DNA of 54,384 nt. It comes from Acidobacteriota bacterium (GTDB lineage: Bacteria; Acidobacteriota; Terriglobia; Terriglobales; Acidobacteriaceae). The first letter of the stretch is position 1; every line of letters starts with the position of its first letter. The stretch is from NCBI GenBank assembly GCA_003224905.1, contig QIAA01000165.1:1-54384 (forward strand), in the 5' to 3' direction. The position numbers and the translations under genes are program-made. The notes beneath the pieces were generated by a model, which did not search any database, was not told the DNA's origin, and was given only the letters and a program-made list of their open reading frames with translations. This document shows, one piece after another, positions 46,901-53,602 of this stretch.

Positions 46901-47407
46901 CGCTTCCGCTGGTCGTTTGGAATTTTGCAGTCGGTGTGGAAGCATCGGGCCGCCTTCGGCCGTAAGGGAGTGCTCGGCTGGGTTGCATTGCCAAACATCG
47001 TCATCTTTCAAATCCTCTTGCCCCTGGTCTCGCCTTTTATTGACGTGATGTTTACGTTCGGTGCGATCTGGTATGCCATACAGAAATACTTCCATCCCGA
47101 GTCCACCGATACCGCCAGCTTTCTGCGCCTGGCGGTGTACTTCCTGGCTTTCCTGGTGATCGACTTTCTCGCCTCCTGCATTGCCTTCGCGCTTGAACGC
47201 CGCAGCCACGACACTCGCGAAGACACCTGGCTGCTCAGCCAAGTGTGGCTGCAAAGATTTGCGTATCGGCAGTTGTTCTCCGTGGTGCTGCTGAAGACTC
47301 TGAAGCGTGCAGTCCAGGGCCGCCCCTTCGCCTGGGACAAGCTGGAGCGCACAGCGGCTGTGAGGTACAGGCCGGTCGAAAGCCCGGATTCGGTCAACGT
47401 GTCCTAG
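43904..47407 (+). CDS. GH18 hydrolase / polysaccharide deacetylase / GT2 synthase fusion
   Basis: This is a 1167-residue membrane protein. TM1 (about 23-40) and a Lys/Arg-rich linker lead to a periplasmic GH18-type domain at about 98-420 (GLMVDFETFP, with Asp226 and Glu228). A NodB-type deacetylase domain at about 495-700 follows (VALTFDDGPDPQWTP, then EIGNHTFTHPD with the His-x3-His pair). Hydrophobic helices at about 725-770 return the chain to the cytoplasm. The GT2 domain spans about 775-1010 (VIDDGSSDRTLE, GIDADTV, EDADLT, QRFRW), and further TM helices end the chain. GT2 synthases of this type make beta-1,4- or beta-1,6-linked GlcNAc polymers. The whole resembles PgaC and PgaB in one chain, so export and trimming of a partly deacetylated amino-sugar polymer is the likely role. 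Confidence 0.9.
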   Translation: MAQQIFYDPGQARWKRLRLLLDVLGLGVTLLVIFFVYTALRSEPLPDLLWPPQKRSYHTLKEKEKQKSKERRKQAAAARRGHRKTQRAPSQVKLNAEEGIRAAYYVPYDAASFSSLREYARQIDLLFPEWLHTITADGRLQGEDPQTAKFFDVVQGAAVHQVDDKVMPFLKSEETGTEVFPMVNNFDGIDWVDISAFLNDENARHNFRRQIAAFLATDKYRGLMVDFETFPRRAQPGYVALLRELSQDLHAKGMKLYVSIQARSEDYDYPAIAAQADGLVLMNYDEHYPSPGTPGPVASQDWFVENLEAAKKVIPQDKLICAIANYGYDWVRRPKRGSLPPGAKDISVSVQDAWLTARDSEEDIDFDGDSQNPHIAYLDERNLQHDIWFLDAVTALNHMRAAQALGINTFALWRLGWEDRSLWRVWDVPGESVAPDKLKSVPPGQDVDMEGAGEILHIESRPANGERSLTVDTNSGQITDESFDSLPEPYRVARYGSSPNRVALTFDDGPDPQWTPRILDVLKREHAPATFFLIGIQAEKFSDVAARIYREGHEIGNHTFTHPDISNISRRYMRTVELNLTEQLFESRLGMRTLLFRPPYSIDAEPDTEDEVRPLEITQDMGYVTVGDKVDPNDWRENPRRSAEQIASDVVAHVPPCAPGDTRCGNIILLHDGGGDRRETVRALSMIIDGVRAKGLEIVPVHELLGKTKAEIMPPIAPNERWEARLNLVGFWIFDTTIKGITWIFIMGDILMTGRLLSIGAFAIFDRLRRKPYVTNSYQPRVAVLIPAFNEEKVIEQTVRAALASDYRDLRVIVIDDGSSDRTLEIARHAFVREQNSGRVLILTKPNSGKADALGFGLQHLRDEEIFVGIDADTVIAHDAVSKLVPHFQDPKVGAVAGNAKVGNRVNLWTRWQALEYITSQNFERRALNTLGAVSVVPGAIGAWRTSAVREAGGYHTDTVAEDADLTMALLRRGYRVEYEDTALAYTEAPVNANGLMRQRFRWSFGILQSVWKHRAAFGRKGVLGWVALPNIVIFQILLPLVSPFIDVMFTFGAIWYAIQKYFHPESTDTASFLRLAVYFLAFLVIDFLASCIAFALERRSHDTREDTWLLSQVWLQRFAYRQLFSVVLLKTLKRAVQGRPFAWDKLERTAAVRYRPVESPDSVNVS

Positions 47408-47715
47408 AGCTTTGGACGGCTTGAATTTCCATTAAAAATCGATATACCCCCTCCGGTCCTGATCTTCTGGAATCATGAACTTAGCGGGAGAACACGAGCA
47501 AAATCTTTGGAAAATAAGAGTTTGCGGGCAAAATCTAGATAAAGAAGAACTTAGATCGACAAAGCAAACATCACAAGAAACCAGCTTACCTGTTATGACG
47601 CAGGTTGGGACGCGACGTCAAGAAAAAAAACTGGCGGTGATGGGGGGCCATTGCTTTGGGTACGCGAGACTAACCACAAAGGACACAAAGTGCACAGAGG
47701 AAGTCATTTTTGTGG
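47408..47715. other. Repeat-containing intergenic region
   Basis: This 308-bp gap lies between convergent genes and is clearly more AT-rich than its flanks. It contains two near-identical units, CGAGCAAAATCT (47495-47506) and CGGGCAAAATCT (47525-47536), each within a GAACTTAG-associated block, then an ACCTG/CAGGT short inverted repeat, and finally the CACAAAGG repeat at 47671-47718. A 90-codon frame crossing it has no coding character. Confidence 0.55.
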
Positions 47716-47718
47716 TTA
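47671..47718. repeat. ACCACAAAGGACACAAAG-type repeat with 10-bp inverted ends
   Basis: TAACCACAAA (47671-47680) and TTTGTGGTTA (47709-47718) are perfect inverted repeats enclosing GGACACAAAGTGCACAG. The right end contains the TAA stop of the minus-strand gene. It belongs to the same family as the elements at about 48533-48575 and 49885-50017. The hairpin could end transcription from both sides; this is inference. Confidence 0.65.
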
Positions 47719-48333
47719 AGGCCTTTGTACACCTGCTTGTGGGGTAACGACGAGCTCGCCATTCTCAATCTTTAGGCCGCCCACGAAGTCCGGCAGCTTC
47801 AGGCGGTCATGCTCTTCCTGCAGCCGCTGCTGCAGGCGCTCGTTCACCATTGCGACCGGGATGCTCAGATCGCCGACCTTGAATTCTGTCGGCTCGAAGG
47901 TTGCGTAGCCGTCCTTGGCGCCCAGGTGCCCGGCGATCGTGACATACACTTGCTTTCCGGCGAGTTCGGTTGTGAATTGGCCGCGAGCCACGTCGTTCTC
48001 AAAGCTGACCTGATAATCCGTTACCTTCGGCGGCGCTTCTGAGGCGTTCTTGTCTTTCGCAGCGGGAGTCTCAACTGCGGGCGCAGGGATGCTGCCTCCC
48101 TGTGACATGGCGGCGCTGATTTCGCCGGCAGTGAGCCGTATTTCGCTTTGCGTCTGGCCTTGTGCTTGGGCTTGCTCCAACTGGTTCAGTTTTTGCTCGT
48201 AAGATTGCACATTCGCAGCCACGGTTTGTCGATCCTGCGGAAGGGAAACGGGAGCGGGTCTCTTCAGTAGAAGGAAAATCGCTATCAGCAAGCCAGCGAG
48301 GATGACTAATCGAACGATACGATAAATCTTCAT
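47716..48333 (-). CDS. Membrane-anchored protein of unknown function
   Basis: I start it at MKIYRIVRLVILAGLL (48333); the open frame extends to 48540, but that part runs into the repeat region and gives a non-protein-like sequence. It has 205 residues: a TM anchor or uncleaved signal at about 7-24, a Gln-rich helix at about 37-65 (VAANVQSYEQKLNQLEQAQA), and a Pro/Ala linker around 80-100. A C-terminal domain at about 105-195 has strands YQVSFENDVARGQFTTEL and KQVYVTIAGHLGAKDGYATF. It is probably periplasmic. I do not recognise a family. Its stop codon lies inside the inverted end of a repeat (47709-47718). Confidence 0.75.
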   Translation of the reverse strand: MKIYRIVRLVILAGLLIAIFLLLKRPAPVSLPQDRQTVAANVQSYEQKLNQLEQAQAQGQTQSEIRLTAGEISAAMSQGGSIPAPAVETPAAKDKNASEAPPKVTDYQVSFENDVARGQFTTELAGKQVYVTIAGHLGAKDGYATFEPTEFKVGDLSIPVAMVNERLQQRLQEEHDRLKLPDFVGGLKIENGELVVTPQAGVQRP

Positions 48334-48657
48334 AGGACGTTTCGGTAAGCATAACTGAACCGAGATGTGGGGAATCGTGATCTCAAACGCAGAAATTACG
48401 GAGGTCACAAGAAGGCATCGACAGGACCATCGTCGTTGTCCTAATTTGCCTTCCAGTTCTTTCTGACTTTGCGGGAGTCCAGTGTCGTTTGTGCTTAAAT
48501 GCTTTAGCTTTCCGCAAGGCCAGAAAAATCCTAACCGCAAAGGTCGCTAAGAAAAGCCGCAAAGAACGCAAAGACTGCTTCAAATTAGGACGCTACCGGA
48601 ACCATCGGAGCGCTTTCCGGTAAACTAGCAGGGCACCTCCCTTCAAGGATTCATTTC
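48334..48657. other. Divergent intergenic region with a repeat element
   Basis: These 324 bp lie between the unknown membrane protein (minus) and the class V aminotransferase (plus). Most of it is the inverted-end element at 48438-48591. AAGGA about 10 nt before ATG 48658 is the likely ribosome binding site of the aminotransferase gene. No promoter boxes are convincing. Confidence 0.55.
48438..48591. repeat. 154-bp element with 11-bp perfect inverted ends
   Basis: GTCCTAATTTG (48438-48448) and CAAATTAGGAC (48581-48591) are perfect inverted repeats. The interior contains ACTTTGCGGG near the left end and CTAACCGCAAAGGTCGCTAAG plus CCGCAAAGAACGCAAAGAC near the right. These are members of the CGCAAAGG repeat family and are partly complementary across the element. 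It has the look of a small non-coding mobile element (MITE or REP-like). There is no coding capacity. Confidence 0.55.
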
Positions 48658-49863
48658 ATGCTTCGCAAGGGTCGTCTCTTCACTCCGGGGCCCACGGCCA
48701 TACTGCCGGCAGCGCAGACTGCCATGGCGGCGTTTACGGCTCACCACCGCACTGCGGATTTCCGGGCGCTGTTTACGCGGGTGCTGGCCGACATGAAGGA
48801 TTTCATTGGTACAGAAAACGATGTGCTGGTGTTGTCATCCTCGGGTACGGGCGTGATGGAGGGGGCGGTCGCAAATCTGACCTCTCCGGGCGACCGGGTG
48901 CTCGTGCTTACGGCAGGCAAGTTCGGTGAGCGCTGGCGTGATCTGGCCAAAGCATACGGTTGTGCTGTGGAAGTGGTCAGTTCGCCATATGGCGAAACAT
49001 TTTCGCTGGAGGCGATCGGCAAGAAGCTGGCTCCGGATGTTCGCGCGGTTTATGTGCAGGCGACCGAAAGCTCGACCGGTGTGCGCCACGACGTCAAAAG
49101 CATTGCGAAGCTGGTGCGTGGGTTCGGCGACAACACGCTGTTAATAGTAGATGCGATCACCGGGCTTGGAACCACGCACTTTGATGTTGATGACTGGGGC
49201 ATTGATGTGATCATCGGCGGGTCGCAGAAGGCGTTGATGATCCCGCCGGGGCTTGCTTATTGCGCGGTCAGCGAGCTGGCGTGGATGAGGATGGAGGAGA
49301 CGAAGTCACCGCGCTATTACTTTGACTTTCGCAAAGAGCGCAAAGCGGCGGCCAAGGGAGAATCCGCATACACTCCCGCGACTTCGTTGTTTGCGGCTCT
49401 GGGCGCGGCTCTCGACTTTGTTCGGGAGATGGGGAGTGGCGATCTGGTGGCTGGGAGAAAGGCACTGATCGACAGCGCCGAACTGGCCGCAGAGATGACT
49501 CGCGCGGGAGCGAAGGCACTTGGGCTGAACCTGTTTGCAGCGTCGGCGCCGGCGGCGGCGCTCACGGCGATCTCAGCGCCAGGCGGGGTTGATTCGAGTG
49601 CGATGGTGAAGGAGTTTCACGAGTCCTTTGGAGCTGTCGTGGCGAATGGACAGGGAGAGATGAAAGGGAAGCTGTTTCGCGTGGCGCACCTGGGATACTA
49701 CGACTATCTTGACACCATTGGAATTCTGGCTGCCCTCGAGCACGTGCTGGCACGCGTGAGCGGGACAGACGTGGAGTATGGGACCGCGGTTCGGGCAGCG
49801 CAGCAGGTATACGCGGAGCGAATCTCTCGCGACAACAGGGTGACGGCGGTTGTATCCACTTGA
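48658..49863 (+). CDS. Class V PLP aminotransferase (serine-pyruvate/phosphoserine type)
   Basis: This 401-residue cytoplasmic enzyme starts MLRKGRLFTPGPTAILP, the substrate-loop motif of alanine-glyoxylate and serine-pyruvate aminotransferases. LVLSSSGTGVMEGAVANL lines the cofactor phosphate, LLIVDAITGLGTTHFD holds the PLP-ring Asp, and GGSQKALMIPPGL carries the Schiff-base lysine (near residue 191). C-terminal FRVAHLGYYDYLDTIGIL is also typical. The gene precedes serA by 154 nt. In several bacteria and archaea a class V enzyme beside SerA acts in place of SerC, converting 3-phosphohydroxypyruvate to phosphoserine with glutamate or alanine as donor. That role is inferred here from the neighbour. 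Confidence 0.92.
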   Translation: MLRKGRLFTPGPTAILPAAQTAMAAFTAHHRTADFRALFTRVLADMKDFIGTENDVLVLSSSGTGVMEGAVANLTSPGDRVLVLTAGKFGERWRDLAKAYGCAVEVVSSPYGETFSLEAIGKKLAPDVRAVYVQATESSTGVRHDVKSIAKLVRGFGDNTLLIVDAITGLGTTHFDVDDWGIDVIIGGSQKALMIPPGLAYCAVSELAWMRMEETKSPRYYFDFRKERKAAAKGESAYTPATSLFAALGAALDFVREMGSGDLVAGRKALIDSAELAAEMTRAGAKALGLNLFAASAPAAALTAISAPGGVDSSAMVKEFHESFGAVVANGQGEMKGKLFRVAHLGYYDYLDTIGILAALEHVLARVSGTDVEYGTAVRAAQQVYAERISRDNRVTAVVST

Positions 49864-49884
49864 GCATTTGGAAACGTCACAGAA

Positions 49885-50050
49885 AAGCTAACCGCAAAGG
49901 ACGCAAAGGTAACGCGAAGGGCGCAAAGAAAGGCATGAAGGTTGTGTGGGCTGAAAGAATCTCGCCGAAGCTAACCGTAAGGGACGCATAGGGGACGCAA
50001 AGAGCGCGAAGAAAAGCATGAAAGTTGTTGTCGCAGAGAAAATATCGCGG
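49885..50050 (+). repeat. Tandem 83-bp duplication covering the serA start
   Basis: Copy 1 is 49885-49967 and copy 2 is 49968-50050, both beginning AAGCTAACCG and roughly four-fifths identical by eye. Each consists of about 50 bp of CGCAAAGG-type repeat followed by about 33 bp of serA 5' coding sequence. Copy 2 contains the real ATG (50018); copy 1 contains a decoy ATG exactly 83 bp upstream (49935) that reads MKVVWAERISPKLTVRDA and stops at 49989-49991. Confidence 0.85.
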
Positions 50051-51613
50051 AAGGCAGTTGATCTGTTACGGGAACGGCATTGGAGCCTGGTTACGCCGGA
50101 GCAGATGGACGGCAATCTGGCTGCTCAAGTGGAATCGGCCGATGCACTGATAGTGCGTTCTGCGGTGCAGGTGAACGGGGAGCTGCTTTCACATGCGCGC
50201 AAGCTGCGAGTGATCGGCCGCGCCGGGGTGGGCGTAGACAACATTGATCTGGATGCCGCTACGCGCAAGGGCATCGCGGTAATGAATACGCCCGGGGCGA
50301 ACGCGGTTGCCGTCGCTGAACACACGCTGGGCATGATGCTCGCAATGGCGCGGCATCTGTGCCGCGCAGACCGGTCGATGCACAGCGGCGCGTGGGATAA
50401 GAAGTCACTGCAAGGCAGCGAGCTGCGCGGCAAGACCCTTGGCGTCATCGGTCTGGGAAGAGTTGGCATGGAAGTAGCGCGGCGTGCACGCGCTTTCGGC
50501 ATGGACGTGATTGCGCACGATCCGTTTGTTTCCGTGACCGTGGCGAAAGAGCAAGGTATTGGGATGGCCAGCCTTGAGGAGGTGTACGCCGCCTCTGATT
50601 ACCTCACGTTGCATGTAGGGCTTACGTCTCAGACGGCTGAGATGATTAACTCCGATTCATTGAAGAAGATGAAACGTGGTGTGCGGCTGGTGAACTGCGC
50701 CCGCGGCGAACTCATCAACGAGAGCGCGTTGGCAAATGCGTTGAAGCAGGGACAGGTAGCCGGAGCGGGGCTGGATGTTTTCGGAGAGGAGCCGGTGAAG
50801 AATTCGCCTTTCGCGGCGATGGACAACGTCATTCTTACACCGCACATTGCTGGCTCGACTCATGAGGCGCAGGAGGCGGTTGGGTATCAGATTGCCCTGC
50901 AGGTGAAGGAATTTCTGAAGCATGGAGTCATCCAGAATGCGGTCAACGTTCCCTCGGTTTCGCACGATGAATACCTCGAGCTCAAGCCGTACGTGGTGCT
51001 GGCCGAACGGCTGGGGTCGTTTCTCGCACAAGTGAGCGACGGAACGCTGGAGGAAATTTCGCTGCGCTACAGCGGGCACATTGGCGAATGGAAAACTGAG
51101 TTGATCCGGAATGGGGCGGTGATGGGGATTTTGAATGAAGCTCTGGAGGAGAAAGCCAACCTCGTGAACGCGGCTGCGATTGCTTCGGCGCGGGGCTTGC
51201 GGATACATGAAAGCCGAAAGGCAAAAAGTTCCGGTGGTTCCGGCTCGGTGCTTTCAGTGCTGCTCAAGACGAGTTCAGAAGAGCATCTGGTGAAAGGGGC
51301 AGTGCTGCACAAGGACACGCCACGCTTGTTGCACGTCGATGGCATTGATGTGGAGGCTCCGCTGGAGCGCAACTTGATCTACATGCGCAACTCCGACGTT
51401 CCGGGCGTGATCGGCAAAGTGGGAACGATTTTGGGCAAGCACAAGATCAACATCGCGGATTTCTCATTGGGGCGGCACGCTGCCGCCAAAGCTCAAGGCC
51501 CGAGGCAGGCGATCGCCGTGGTGCACATCGATGGAACGGTATCAGAGTCGGTGCTGGCTGAACTGAGAAAGGTGCCTGCGATCGATCAGGCCAAGGCTGT
51601 GCGGCTGTTGTGA
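50018..51613 (+). CDS. serA: D-3-phosphoglycerate dehydrogenase
   Basis: This 531-residue long-form enzyme makes 3-phosphohydroxypyruvate, the first step of serine synthesis. MKVVVAEKISRKAVDLL starts the substrate domain. LGVIGLGRVGMEVARRARAF is the NAD-binding loop (about 143-162). Catalytic residues fall in NCARGELI (Arg), DVFGEEPV (Glu) and TPHIAGSTHEA (His). An allosteric substrate-binding domain spans about 315-445. A C-terminal ACT domain (YMRNSDVPGVIGKVGTILGK) probably binds serine for feedback inhibition. I chose ATG 50018 because the upstream ATG at 49935 belongs to a degenerate copy that stops. It is probably co-transcribed with the class V aminotransferase gene. Confidence 0.97.
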   Translation: MKVVVAEKISRKAVDLLRERHWSLVTPEQMDGNLAAQVESADALIVRSAVQVNGELLSHARKLRVIGRAGVGVDNIDLDAATRKGIAVMNTPGANAVAVAEHTLGMMLAMARHLCRADRSMHSGAWDKKSLQGSELRGKTLGVIGLGRVGMEVARRARAFGMDVIAHDPFVSVTVAKEQGIGMASLEEVYAASDYLTLHVGLTSQTAEMINSDSLKKMKRGVRLVNCARGELINESALANALKQGQVAGAGLDVFGEEPVKNSPFAAMDNVILTPHIAGSTHEAQEAVGYQIALQVKEFLKHGVIQNAVNVPSVSHDEYLELKPYVVLAERLGSFLAQVSDGTLEEISLRYSGHIGEWKTELIRNGAVMGILNEALEEKANLVNAAAIASARGLRIHESRKAKSSGGSGSVLSVLLKTSSEEHLVKGAVLHKDTPRLLHVDGIDVEAPLERNLIYMRNSDVPGVIGKVGTILGKHKINIADFSLGRHAAAKAQGPRQAIAVVHIDGTVSESVLAELRKVPAIDQAKAVRLL

Positions 51614-51628
51614 GTATTGAAAATTCTC

Positions 51629-51646
51629 GATTTTTGATTTTTGATT
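51629..51646. repeat. GATTTTT tandem repeat
   Basis: GATTTTTGATTTTTGATT consists of two and a half 7-bp units, followed by CAGATCACAGATC, in the 65-bp gap after serA. It carries no gene. It is a low-complexity insertion of a kind that recurs in this region. Confidence 0.6.
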
Positions 51647-51678
51647 GCAGATCACAGATCGCGTACTCAGGACAACTA

Positions 51679-52293
51679 ATGCTCAAGAACGTACTGGTTC
51701 TCAGTGCGGCAGTCTTGCTCTTTTCATATCTCACATGTGCTCAGGAAAACCGGTATGACGTGAGCCTGGGCGCGACAGCGGTTTTCAGCAAGAAGTCTAC
51801 CGGGAATGCAACGGAGCTCGTGCCGACCGAGTCAGGAGCTTTCCTGGCTACGGCTCGGATGCGCTTCACTAACCATAGTTCCCTGGCTCTGAATTACGCG
51901 AGAACGAAGAACTCGCAGATTTACAACACGACTCCGTTTACATATCGCGTGCCAGTGACGATCAGCGAGTTCAGCGGCGCTTATGTTCTCAGTTTCATGC
52001 AAAGTGAAAAGCTGGAGCCGTTCGTCTTCGGAGGCGCGGCCGGCCTAAGCTTCTATGCCACGAGCAGCTATGCTGACACGACCACTCAAATCCCCATAGG
52101 TGAGACCCGCCAGACGCAACCCGCCCTGCTGTACGGCGCCGGCGCCGATTATCGTGTGTGGCATCGAATTGCAGTGCGGCTTCAATATCGCGGACTCTTC
52201 TACAAGGCACCTGATTTCAAGGGATCGAATTTTTTTACGGGGGCGAGGGGCCATCTGGCGGAGCCGGGAGTGGGGGTGGTGCTGAAGTTCTGA
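51679..52293 (+). CDS. Outer-membrane beta-barrel protein (OmpW/OmpA-barrel-like)
   Basis: I start it at MLKNVLVLSAAVLLFS (51679), which gives a normal signal peptide ending near YLTCAQ; the GTG at 51610 would place 23 residues read from the low-complexity GATTTTT repeat in front. It has 204 residues. The mature part consists of alternating amphipathic strands (RYDVSLGATAVFSKKS, FLATARMRFTNHSSLALNY, KLEPFVFGGAAGLSFYA, IAVRLQYRGLFYKAP) and ends in VGVVLKF with a C-terminal Phe, the BamA-recognised end. An eight-stranded barrel is likely. The specific function is unknown. It follows serA by 65 nt. Confidence 0.8.
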   Translation: MLKNVLVLSAAVLLFSYLTCAQENRYDVSLGATAVFSKKSTGNATELVPTESGAFLATARMRFTNHSSLALNYARTKNSQIYNTTPFTYRVPVTISEFSGAYVLSFMQSEKLEPFVFGGAAGLSFYATSSYADTTTQIPIGETRQTQPALLYGAGADYRVWHRIAVRLQYRGLFYKAPDFKGSNFFTGARGHLAEPGVGVVLKF

Positions 52294-52300
52294 AAATCCG

Positions 52301-52333
52301 CTTTTTAGCTTTTGGCCCTTAGCTTTTAGCTAG
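52301..52333. repeat. TTAGCTTTTAGC-type low-complexity repeat
   Basis: CTTTTTAGCTTTTGGCC is followed by CTTAGCTTTTAGCTAG in the 69-bp gap between the beta-barrel gene and the protease gene, which converge. It could contribute to transcription stop through its T runs. No stem strong enough for a standard terminator is seen. Confidence 0.55.
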
Positions 52334-52362
52334 GAACCAATGGCCAATTCCGCCTGGTGATT

Positions 52363-53505
52363 TTAGGGATTCAATGCGGTTCGGCGCAGCTTACGGCTTT
52401 CGGCTAGCAGGGCCATTGAATGCATGAGGTTCTGGAGAGTTACGATTCCTACCAGGCGCTGATCTTCGACTACCGGGATGATGCTCAGATTGCGAGCTGT
52501 CAGCTTGCGAAACGCGGATGCCAGGGATTCCTTCTTCTGTGCGACTTCAAATATTTTGTTCATGACGGCTTGAACGTAGCCGTTGCCCTCCGAGCGAAGG
52601 GCCTCCAGGATTTTTTGTCTCGAGATCACTCCCACCATGTCGGCGCCACGGATGACGGGGAAATCGTCCTGCAGGGAGTGCACGGCTTTATCGAGGGCAT
52701 CTTCGAGGGTGTCGGCTGGAGAGAGCGTGGCGAAGTCTGTGAGCATCACGTCTTCCAGGCAGACACTCTCGAGGACGGACTGAAACACTGCCGAGCGCTC
52801 TTCCAGCTGCGCTGCGATGAAGAGGAAGAAGCCGATGACTGTGAGCCAGGTGCCCGAAGGGCTGTGTGCTTCCATGTACTGCAGCATGCCCGCGAGCATG
52901 AATACGGTGGCCATGGCCTGGCCGATCGAGACGGCGCGACGGGTGGCGCGAACCGGGTCCATGCGCCGGCTGAACAGGGCGCGAAGAACACGGCCTCCAT
53001 CCATGGGGTAAGCGGGCAATAAATTGAACACCGCGAGCCAGACGTTACACCACACGAGGCTGCGCGCCAGATTGTTGGAATGGACGTAAGGCTTCGCCCA
53101 GAGTTGGATCCCCGGCGCAACAGCCAGCAGGATGGCGGCTGCGATGAAGGCAGCCAATAGATTCATCAACGGGCCTGCGAGAGCAATGAGAATTTCCTGC
53201 TTCCAGGTTTTAGCCTGGGGCCGCTGCGGGCGGGTTTCATCGAGCAGAGTCACACCGCCAATCGGCAAGAGAATGATTGCTTTCGGGCGAATGCCTGCAC
53301 GGGTGCTGACCAGCGCATGGCCCAGTTCATGCAGCAGAACACAACCGAATATCAGGCCTACGAGCGCAAGAACACGCTGGGGATCGGCGGGATGGTGTGG
53401 GGCGGATTCGGTGAGCCAAACGAACGCAACGAGAAACAGAAAGGTCAAATGGATGCGCAGTTCTATGCCAAAGACCCGTCCCACGCGTATGGCCCAGCTT
53501 CTCAT
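52363..53505 (-). CDS. Site-2 protease family (M50) membrane metalloprotease with CBS domains
   Basis: This 380-residue protein has about six TM helices. LLHELGHALVSTRAG (His59, Glu60, His63) is the zinc and catalytic site. NLLPAYPMDGGRVLRALF (Asp169) supplies the third ligand, as in the SpoIVFB group. A pair of CBS domains occupies about 248-370 (VMLTDFATLSPADTLEDALD, VMNKIFEVAQKKESLASAF) and should sense adenosine nucleotides on the cytoplasmic side. Substrates of intramembrane cleavage are unknown. No sigma factor or anti-sigma gene is adjacent. It is divergent from rsmD with a 97-bp gap. Confidence 0.94.
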   Translation of the reverse strand: MRSWAIRVGRVFGIELRIHLTFLFLVAFVWLTESAPHHPADPQRVLALVGLIFGCVLLHELGHALVSTRAGIRPKAIILLPIGGVTLLDETRPQRPQAKTWKQEILIALAGPLMNLLAAFIAAAILLAVAPGIQLWAKPYVHSNNLARSLVWCNVWLAVFNLLPAYPMDGGRVLRALFSRRMDPVRATRRAVSIGQAMATVFMLAGMLQYMEAHSPSGTWLTVIGFFLFIAAQLEERSAVFQSVLESVCLEDVMLTDFATLSPADTLEDALDKAVHSLQDDFPVIRGADMVGVISRQKILEALRSEGNGYVQAVMNKIFEVAQKKESLASAFRKLTARNLSIIPVVEDQRLVGIVTLQNLMHSMALLAESRKLRRTALNP

Positions 53506-53602
53506 CGGCTCACCAGTCCCTATTTTATATAGTTAAACGACGCAGCGCAGGAGCGGGTTCCGACTTTCTCGTATCGAAAGTTCTGCGCCGTTTGCGTGAG
53601 AC

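Noticed and set aside
47475..47747. 90-codon open frame in the convergent gap
   Set aside because: It is built from repeat units and runs into the 3' end of the minus-strand gene; no family and no ribosome binding site.
49935..49991. serA starting at the upstream ATG
   Set aside because: The frame from 49935 stops at 49989-49991; it is the degenerate copy of an 83-bp duplication, not the gene start.
47671..50017. CRISPR array
   Set aside because: The CGCAAAGG-type units are irregular in length and spacing, lack unique spacers of constant size, and no cas gene is nearby.
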